NCBI GenBank assembly: GCA_003599735.1
Contig: QZJI01000011.1
Coordinates: forward strand, 1-41,271
Direction: 5' to 3'
From: Dehalococcoidia bacterium
GTDB lineage: Bacteria > Chloroflexota > Dehalococcoidia > UBA2979
DNA: 41,271 nt
In this document: positions 36,034 through 41,271 of the stretch, one piece after another
How positions within the stretch are numbered: position 1 is the stretch's first letter
Layout of the letters: the number at the start of each line of letters is the position of its first letter
Made by a program: the position numbers and the translations under genes
The notes under the pieces: generated by a model
What the model was told of the DNA's origin: nothing
Databases searched by the model: none
What the model saw: the letters and a program-made list of their open reading frames with translations, nothing else

Positions 36034-36786
36034 TTATGAAGCCGCGAGCCGCGCCTCTACCTCCGCCGTGAGGTCAAGCGGGCCACCCTGCCCCCGTCGC
36101 CCCTCGGCCTCCGCCTGGAGCGCGGCAACGAGGAAGGCCGCCTCGCGACGTAATCCTGCGGCGCGGATCGAGGCAAAGATCGGCGACGCCTCGATATCGG
36201 TGTCAGAAACGCCTTCGGCGGGCGGGCTCGCCTCGACGGCGTATCGGCAGAAGGAGGCGACGGGCCCCATGTCGACTTCCGGGATGGCGAGGTGGGCCAT
36301 CACGCCACTTTCGCGCGCCCCGGAGCGGATCAGGTCGCGGATCACCTCGCGCCAGGTACCAGTGGGGCCGCCAGGCAGGGCAGGGTGGAGGTTCAGCAGC
36401 CGGTGGGCACGCACAAACGAGGCGGTGAAGATCAGCATGTACCCCGCGAGCACCCCAATGTCCGCCGCGTGGACATCGACAAGGCGGGCGACCTCGGCGT
36501 CGTACGCCTCGCGCCACTCCGGCAGCGGCTCGCCGGGGCGAGACCGCCGGCCACCATGCTCCCGGCGGAAGCGTACTGATGAGAGCGTGACCAGGGGGAT
36601 GCCCTCGGCACGCACGATCTCGAAGAATGCGTCCGTCGTCTCATCTTCGCCGGGCTCCCGGTTGCAGAAGACGAAGGCGAACGTGGCATCGAGGGTGCCC
36701 GCGCGGATCGCGTCACGCACCGCCTCGAACATCCCGCGCGAGCCGGCGCCGCGGGCCGTCGTATACCAACCGACACGGAGAGTCAC
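36034..36786 (-). CDS. PurN-like formyltransferase-fold protein
   Basis: A 250-residue protein with the formyltransferase N-terminal fold. Shared pieces with GAR transformylase PurN are the opening VGWYTTARGAGSRGMFEAV, VFCNREPGED, a central LNLHPALPGG containing the conserved Asn-x-His, and VDMGPV near the active-site aspartate. It differs from true PurN in the N-terminal loop (G-S-G-x-N-L-Q is replaced) and in a longer helical C-terminus, so the substrate may not be GAR. It starts at a GTG whose first base is the last base of the xseB stop (TAGTG), so it is tightly coupled to xseB. Confidence 0.78.
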   Translation of the reverse strand: MTLRVGWYTTARGAGSRGMFEAVRDAIRAGTLDATFAFVFCNREPGEDETTDAFFEIVRAEGIPLVTLSSVRFRREHGGRRSRPGEPLPEWREAYDAEVARLVDVHAADIGVLAGYMLIFTASFVRAHRLLNLHPALPGGPTGTWREVIRDLIRSGARESGVMAHLAIPEVDMGPVASFCRYAVEASPPAEGVSDTDIEASPIFASIRAAGLRREAAFLVAALQAEAEGRRGQGGPLDLTAEVEARLAAS

Positions 36787-37034
36787 TATTCGCCGCCCTG
36801 GCGGAGCACCTCGATGCGCTGCTCCGCGGCGTCTAGGAGCGCCTGCGCCCGGCGCGAGAGCGCGATCCCCTGCTCGTAGAGCGCCAGCGTCTGATCCAGC
36901 GTCAATCCGCCTTCCTCGAGGCGTTTGGCGACGGCGTCCAGGCGGCTGTAAACGGCCTCGAAACCATCGTCATCGCCGAACGCGAAGGCGGCCTGCAGGG
37001 CGTCCGAGGGTTCTGGATCGGCGGCTGACGTCAT
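36786..37034 (-). CDS. xseB: Exodeoxyribonuclease VII small subunit
   Basis: An 82-residue XseB. The two-helix core FEAVYSRLDAVAKRLEEGG followed by LTLDQTLALYEQGIALSRRAQ is diagnostic; an acidic tail of about 20 residues precedes it. Several copies bind each large subunit to form the nuclease. Its ATG overlaps the xseA stop (ATGA, 37031-37034), the usual arrangement. Confidence 0.95.
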   Translation of the reverse strand: MTSAADPEPSDALQAAFAFGDDDGFEAVYSRLDAVAKRLEEGGLTLDQTLALYEQGIALSRRAQALLDAAEQRIEVLRQGGE

Positions 37035-38281
37035 GCGTCCGAGCCTACCCCGCCGCCTGCCGGAGCGCCCGTCACCGTGGCACTGACGGTCACGCGACGG
37101 GATCCGTCCGCCCAGCGGACCTCGATTTCCTCGCCCGCGGCGACCGAGGAGGCACGCGAGACCGGCGCACCGTCCGCGGCGGAGACGAGCGCATAGCCGC
37201 GCTGGAGTGTGGCGTGTGGGGAGAGCGCCTGCACCCGCGCCGCCAGGCCTGCCGTCATCTCTCGCGCTTCGCGGGCGGAACGGTGGGCTAGGTGGGCGAT
37301 GCCGTCCGCGTGTGCGGTCACCCGACGCCGCCAGCCGTGCGTGTCGGGCAGCAGCCGCTCCATCCGGTTCGCAAGGCGGTGCGTCGCCTCGCGCGCGATT
37401 CCGGTGCGCTGCCGCGACCGCGCATACACCGTCGCCTCGAGGGCTCGGACGGCGCGCGCGACCTCGATGCGGTCGGGGGCGACGAGCTCCGCGGCAGCCG
37501 AGGGGGTCGGCGCTCGCACGTCGGCGACGAGGTCGGCGAGCGTGACGTCGGTCTCGTGGCCGACAGCGGAGACGACGGGGACGGGACAGCCGAAGATCGC
37601 GCGAATGACCGGCTCTTCGTTGAACGCCCAGAGATCCTCAGCCGAGCCGCCGCCGCGCCCGACGATCACCACGTCCGGTCGCGCCTCTGGCTTCAGGTGC
37701 AGCCCCATGCTCCGGATCGCTTCGGCGACCTCGACGGGCGCTTCGTCACCCTGTACTGGTGTGGGGCGGAAAAGGACAGAAGCCAGCGGCCAGCGCCGGG
37801 CGAGGACGGTCGTAATGTCATGGTAGGCCGCGCCGGTCTGGCTGGTGATGACGCCAATCTTCCGCGGGAATCGCGGCAACTCCCGCTTCCGGGTGGGGTC
37901 GAACAGCCCCTCCTCTTCGAATTTCGCGCGCCGCCGCGCGAACTCCGCCTGCAGCGCGCCGACGCCTGCCGGTTGCGCGAAGTCGACGATGCACTGAAGG
38001 GTGCCGCCCTGCGGGTAGAACTCGATCTTGCCATGCACGATGACGGCGTCACCGTTCCGCATCGGCTCGCGCAGGCGCACCCGGACGTTCTGGTTCCGGA
38101 AGTAGGCGCAGCGCAGTGCGCCGCCCTGATCCTTGAGCGTGAAGTAGATGTGCCCTGCCGAGGAGGTGGTGAGATTTGAGATCTCACCACCGATCCACAG
38201 GTCAGACATCTCCGGGTCACGCTCCAGTAGCTCGCGCAGGTAGCGTGCAACCTGCCAGACCGGACGTGCCTCAGGCGGCAT
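37031..38281 (-). CDS. xseA: Exodeoxyribonuclease VII large subunit
   Basis: A 416-residue XseA, which degrades single-stranded DNA from both ends in mismatch repair and recombination. The N-terminal OB fold covers about residues 8-105 (LWIGGEISNLTTSSAGHIYFTLKD). The catalytic domain follows with PRFPRKIGVITSQTGAA, DVVIVGRGGGSAEDLWAFN and VVSAVGHETDVTLADLVAD, all strongly conserved. The C-terminal part is helical and shorter than in E. coli. It starts at ATG 38281 after GAGGAG, 21 bases beyond efp, in the same operon. Confidence 0.97.
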   Translation of the reverse strand: MPPEARPVWQVARYLRELLERDPEMSDLWIGGEISNLTTSSAGHIYFTLKDQGGALRCAYFRNQNVRVRLREPMRNGDAVIVHGKIEFYPQGGTLQCIVDFAQPAGVGALQAEFARRRAKFEEEGLFDPTRKRELPRFPRKIGVITSQTGAAYHDITTVLARRWPLASVLFRPTPVQGDEAPVEVAEAIRSMGLHLKPEARPDVVIVGRGGGSAEDLWAFNEEPVIRAIFGCPVPVVSAVGHETDVTLADLVADVRAPTPSAAAELVAPDRIEVARAVRALEATVYARSRQRTGIAREATHRLANRMERLLPDTHGWRRRVTAHADGIAHLAHRSAREAREMTAGLAARVQALSPHATLQRGYALVSAADGAPVSRASSVAAGEEIEVRWADGSRRVTVSATVTGAPAGGGVGSDA

Positions 38282-38302
38282 CGAGGACTCCTCGGCAGCC
38301 TC

Positions 38303-38863
38303 TTAAGCCTTCACGCGCTCGATATAGCGGGCATCCGCGGTGTTCACCTTGATTTTGTCACCGGGGCCCACGAACAGCGGCACGTTGACGACGAGGCCAG
38401 TCTCCAGCGTCGCGGGCTTCGTTGCACCCTGAGCGGTATCGCCCTTCACTCCTGGGTCGGACTGTGTGATCAGCAACTCGACGGCCGCCGGGAGTTCGAT
38501 GCCCAGCGCCTCATCTCCGTAGATGATCATCTGAACGTCGTCGTTCTCCTTCAGATACGGCAGCGCGTCCGCGATCGTCTCGCGGCGCACCAGCACCTGG
38601 TCGAACGTCTCCGAGTTCATGAACGTGTACATCTCGCCGTCGCCGTAAAGGTACTGCATCGTGCGACGTTCGACGCGGGCCACGGGGACCTTGTCGCCGG
38701 CGTTGAAAGTGCGCTCCGTGATGTGGCCACCGCGGAGGTCGCGCAGCTTGACGCGGTAGACGGCGGACTTCTTCGTCTTGACGTGCTGCACTTCCTCCAT
38801 CCGGTAGAGGTGTCCATCCACCTCCACAGTGGAGCCGCGCTTGAAGTCAGAAGTCGAGATCAC
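38303..38863 (-). CDS. efp: Translation elongation factor P with altered tip loop
   Basis: A 186-residue EF-P with the three domains intact (KOW-like N-terminus with DFKRGSTVEVDGHLYRM, central OB domain with YLYGDGEMYTFMN, C-terminal OB domain with PLFVGPGDKIKVNTADARYIERV). EF-P relieves ribosome stalling at polyproline. The loop that bears the modified residue, PGKGxA in E. coli, here reads VKTKKSA (28-34): no Pro-Gly, and one residue shorter. It has lysines at 29, 31 and 32, so the modified residue, if any, cannot be assigned. The nucleotide sequence is in frame through the loop. The start is a GTG after GAGGGAG. No EpmA or DHS-type modification gene is seen nearby. Confidence 0.96.
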   Translation of the reverse strand: MISTSDFKRGSTVEVDGHLYRMEEVQHVKTKKSAVYRVKLRDLRGGHITERTFNAGDKVPVARVERRTMQYLYGDGEMYTFMNSETFDQVLVRRETIADALPYLKENDDVQMIIYGDEALGIELPAAVELLITQSDPGVKGDTAQGATKPATLETGLVVNVPLFVGPGDKIKVNTADARYIERVKA

Positions 38864-38918
38864 TATGAGGCTCCCTCATGCCGTTCTCACGGCCAGCATC
38901 CGGCGCACGAGCGCCAGT

Positions 38919-39998
38919 TCAGAACTTCGGCGCGGTAGAGATTGGGCGCAGCCGCCCGCCCTCCATTACGCACTGGTCTTCGATACGCACCCCGCCCCAG
39001 CCCGAGAGATAGATTCCGGGTTCCACCGTTACCACATGCCCGTCTTCCAGCGGGATGTCACCCGCCGGGGCCAGTCGGGGATCCTCGTGGATGTCGAGGC
39101 CCACGCCATGGCCGAGGCCGTGGCCGAAGTGCTCACGATGTCCGGCCGCGGCAATCACCTCCATAGCGATGGCATGGCCATCCCGGCCGAGCATCCCCGC
39201 CTCGATTCGCTCCTCCGCCATGGTCTGCGCCGTGAGCACGATGTCGTACACCCGGGCGAACTCGGCGGTGGGCTTGCCGAGGAAGATCGTACGCGTCAGA
39301 TCGGAACAGTAGCCATCGACTACCACGCCCATATCGATCACGACGCCAGCCCCGGCTTCCAGGACGGCGTCGCTCGCCCGCCAGTGAGGCAGCGCGCCAT
39401 GCGCCCCACCCGCGATGATCGTCCCAAACGACATCGACTCCGCGCCGTGCGTCAGTGCGTACTCCTCGATCGTCCATGCCACCTGGCGTTCGGTCATTCC
39501 TGGTTCGATCTGGCCGAGCGCGTGGCGGAATGCCTCGTCGCCCAGCAATACGGCGCGGGTGAGCGCGTCGATCTCTACCGGCTCCTTCACCATCCGCAAG
39601 TCCTCGATGGCGCGCGGGGCGGGGATGAGGCGTGGGCGGGAGTGGGCGGGAAGTTCCTCAATGGCGTGCAGCCACTCCTGATGCGCCGCGACTGTCAGAT
39701 GGGACGGTTCGAAGCCGATTCGGATGTCAGCAAGACCTTCAAGGATTATGGGGGCGACGCCGGTGTTCGCACCTGCCACTTTCACCAACCGGAAGCCGGG
39801 GCACTGCTGGCCCACCTGTTCCCAGTAGCGCGAGTCCGTGGCAAAGCGCGCCTCGTCCCGCAACACGAGAACGACGCCGGCCGAGCCGGTGAAGCCGCTG
39901 ACCCATCGACGGTTGGACGGCGCCGTTACCAGCATGCCGTCGATCCCGAGCGCCTCGAATCGCGCACGCAGCCGGTCGAGGCGTGTGGGCAGGCTCAC
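38919..39998 (-). CDS. Xaa-Pro aminopeptidase (M24 family)
   Basis: A 359-residue metallopeptidase that removes N-terminal residues before proline. The creatinase-like N-terminal domain (1-125) is followed by the pita-bread domain with all five metal ligands: D222, D233, H297 ([11 protein letters not shown]), E326 (TVEPGIY) and E340 (RIEDQ). The order efp-upstream-of-xse and aroQ-upstream-of-pepP matches the conserved aroQ-pepP(ypdF)-efp cluster. It starts at GTG 39998, overlapping the aroQ stop (GTGA), with GGGGAAG as ribosome-binding site. The frame continues upstream to 40253 but that is antisense-free shadow of aroQ. Confidence 0.94.
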   Translation of the reverse strand: MSLPTRLDRLRARFEALGIDGMLVTAPSNRRWVSGFTGSAGVVLVLRDEARFATDSRYWEQVGQQCPGFRLVKVAGANTGVAPIILEGLADIRIGFEPSHLTVAAHQEWLHAIEELPAHSRPRLIPAPRAIEDLRMVKEPVEIDALTRAVLLGDEAFRHALGQIEPGMTERQVAWTIEEYALTHGAESMSFGTIIAGGAHGALPHWRASDAVLEAGAGVVIDMGVVVDGYCSDLTRTIFLGKPTAEFARVYDIVLTAQTMAEERIEAGMLGRDGHAIAMEVIAAAGHREHFGHGLGHGVGLDIHEDPRLAPAGDIPLEDGHVVTVEPGIYLSGWGGVRIEDQCVMEGGRLRPISTAPKF

Positions 39999-40450
39999 GC
40001 CGACTTCCCCGTGCCGCTCGCGCTGTAGCGGCTGTGGAGCAGGTCGAGTGCCGCGTGGTAGCCGCGGTAACCGAAGCCGACGACCTGGCCCCAGGCAACG
40101 GGGGAGACGTACGAATGATGCCGGAATGCCTCGCGCTTGTGGACGTTCGACAGATGTACCTCCACGACTGGGGCGGAGGCGCCTGCGATCGCGTCCGCGA
40201 GGGCGATCGAAGTGTGTGTGTAGCCGGCCGGGTTCAGGATGATCCCGTCCCACTCCCGATGCGACTGGATGGCGTCGATCATCGTGCCCTCGTGGTTCGA
40301 CTGGATGAACTCCAGTTCGACATTGCCGAGGGATGCCGCATGTTCGCGCAGCCCCTGCTCGATATCCGCGAGCGTCTCGAACCCGTAGATCTCGGGCTCC
40401 CGCGAGCCGAGCAGATTCAGATTCGGGCCGTTGAGTACCAGGACGCGCAT
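39995..40450 (-). CDS. aroQ: Type II 3-dehydroquinate dehydratase
   Basis: A 151-residue enzyme of the shikimate pathway that dehydrates 3-dehydroquinate. The N-terminal [20 protein letters not shown] carries the catalytic tyrosine Y22 and arginine in the flexible loop. [16 protein letters not shown] holds the active-site Asn and His, and [18 protein letters not shown] the second histidine and substrate residues. Small dodecameric type II enzymes have this length. It starts at ATG 40450 after CAAGGAG. The 61-base gap to the recombinase holds a short CGGCGC/GCGCCG hairpin (40467-40480) and a possible -10 (TAACAT). Confidence 0.97.
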   Translation of the reverse strand: MRVLVLNGPNLNLLGSREPEIYGFETLADIEQGLREHAASLGNVELEFIQSNHEGTMIDAIQSHREWDGIILNPAGYTHTSIALADAIAGASAPVVEVHLSNVHKREAFRHHSYVSPVAWGQVVGFGYRGYHAALDLLHSRYSASGTGKSA

Positions 40451-40511
40451 CGGGAATCTCCTTGCCCGGCGCCAGCGCCGAAGCGAGAGTAGATGTTAAC
40501 CGGCGCGGCGT

Positions 40512-41271
40512 TCAGACGGCAGGGGCGGCGTCACGCACCGCGGGACCGCCGCCAAGGCCACTCCCGCGTCGAGACGCCTCGGCGGAGCGCGCGCGGGCGA
40601 GGGAGTCCGAAATCAGGGTGCTCTTCCGGCGATGCGCGACGGCCGTGTAGATCTGCGTCGTGTCCGCCGAGGCGTGCCCGAGCAGGTGCTGGACGACCCT
40701 CAGGTCGGCGGAACCTTCGATCAGGTGGGTGGCGAAGGTGTGACGCAGCATGTGCGGGTGGACGCGAGACTGGAGCGCCGCCTGCATCCCGGCGTTCCGT
40801 ACCATCGTCTGCACCGACCGCGCGGTGAGGCGCCCGCCGGAGCGGTTGAGGAACAGCGCCGTCTGTGCGCCCGTCGCCAGCCTCGGGCGACCGTCTTCGA
40901 GATACCGATGCAGCGCGTGCCGCGCTGGTTCGCCGTACAGGCAGATGCGGGTCTTGTCGCCTTTGCCGGTTACGCGCACCTGGCCGTTCGTCAGGTCGAG
41001 GTCGACGACATCGAGGCCGGTGATCTCGCTCACGCGCATGCCGGCGCCCCAGAGCAATTCGAGGATCGCGCGGTCACGCAGCCCGTTCGGGGTGTCCTCG
41101 TCTGGCGCGGCAACCAGTACGGTCGCGTCTTCGATGGAGAGGAAATGCGGTAGGCGTCGCCCGACCTTTGGGTAGCGCAGGCGGAGGATCGAGTCACCCG
41201 GCTTGTTTCGCAGACGGACGCCTTCGGCGTCCAGCCAGCGATAGAACCCGCGCACTGTCGCCGCGCGACGC
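40512..41271 (-). CDS. Tyrosine recombinase XerC/XerD-like, partial at the window edge
   Basis: At least 253 residues of a tyrosine recombinase, the N-terminus lying beyond the right edge. The visible part begins RRAATVRGFYRWL, the end of the core-binding domain. The catalytic set is complete: R in GAGMRVSEI, K in VTGKGDKTR, HxxR in PHMLRHTFATHL, H in QHLLGHAS and the nucleophilic Y in TQIYTAVA. Xer proteins resolve chromosome dimers at dif. The C-terminus is extended (about 30 residues, Arg/Ala/Gly-rich). It is the first gene in the right-hand minus-strand cluster, a normal chromosomal context, so I favour Xer over a phage integrase; XerC and XerD cannot be distinguished here. Confidence 0.9.
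   Translation of the reverse strand, partial: RRAATVRGFYRWLDAEGVRLRNKPGDSILRLRYPKVGRRLPHFLSIEDATVLVAAPDEDTPNGLRDRAILELLWGAGMRVSEITGLDVVDLDLTNGQVRVTGKGDKTRICLYGEPARHALHRYLEDGRPRLATGAQTALFLNRSGGRLTARSVQTMVRNAGMQAALQSRVHPHMLRHTFATHLIEGSADLRVVQHLLGHASADTTQIYTAVAHRRKSTLISDSLARARSAEASRRGSGLGGGPAVRDAAPAV

Noticed and set aside
1..41271. CRISPR arrays, insertion sequences or toxin-antitoxin pairs
   Set aside because: No regularly spaced direct repeats, transposase motifs, terminal inverted repeats or typical small antitoxin-toxin pairs were recognised on either strand.

Overview
This is a high-GC window of what looks like ordinary bacterial chromosome: dense, mostly single-copy housekeeping genes, no insertion sequence, phage module or CRISPR array. 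I read it as a Chloroflexota genome, probably near Dehalococcoidia, Tepidiformia or Thermomicrobia, with moderate confidence. The hints are a DnaG zinc finger with a CX3C second half, secreted proteins that combine SH3b, CARDB and 3D domains, a TIGR01906-type membrane protein, a zinc-ribbon-tailed MscL, a PPDK-dgt-dnaG-rpoD neighbourhood, and no outer-membrane genes. No rRNA is present to settle it.

Left part (1-14583), mixed strands: a truncated TadB-like membrane protein, an MFS exporter, a translationally coupled pair of M16 peptidases (one with the zinc site, one without), a NodB-fold deacetylase, MscL, a redoxin-fold lipoprotein, a ROK kinase, an ABC-F ATPase, a secreted SH3b/3D-domain protein, tRNA-Phe(GAA), a DRTGG-domain P-loop protein, an Asp-box propeller, an SRPBCC protein and an M50/CBS membrane protease.

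Middle part (14587-31214): UvrD/PcrA helicase, a membrane zinc-ribbon protein, a single-Cys thioredoxin-fold protein, a MazG pyrophosphatase carrying half of a YabN-type methylase domain, a TIGR01906 protein, then on the minus strand dgt, two SH3b-CARDB membrane proteins, a DinB-like protein, dnaG, rpoD and fmdB. This resembles a macromolecular-synthesis operon with three extra genes between dgt and dnaG. Pyruvate, phosphate dikinase is divergent from dgt.

Right part (31370-41271) is entirely minus strand and tightly packed. Read in transcription order it is a xerC/D-type recombinase (5' end outside the window), aroQ, an Xaa-Pro peptidase, efp, xseA, xseB, a PurN-like formyltransferase, a small hydrophobic protein, an RsuA-type pseudouridine synthase, cmk, a PlsC acyltransferase and glmS. 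It combines two gene-order blocks widely seen in Gram-positive-type bacteria.

The most striking thing is promoter architecture rather than any one gene. Seven genes have a TANNNT -10 hexamer ending exactly six bases before the start codon and no convincing Shine-Dalgarno sequence, which predicts leaderless mRNAs. Two divergent pairs share or interlock their promoters, and three convergent pairs overlap by exactly four bases through CTAA or CTAG. I did not find a clearly new multi-gene defence or metabolic system. The best candidates for new biology are the SH3b-CARDB genes embedded beside dnaG (one with an apparently disrupted N-terminus at a G7/C7 tract) and an EF-P with a non-canonical modification loop.
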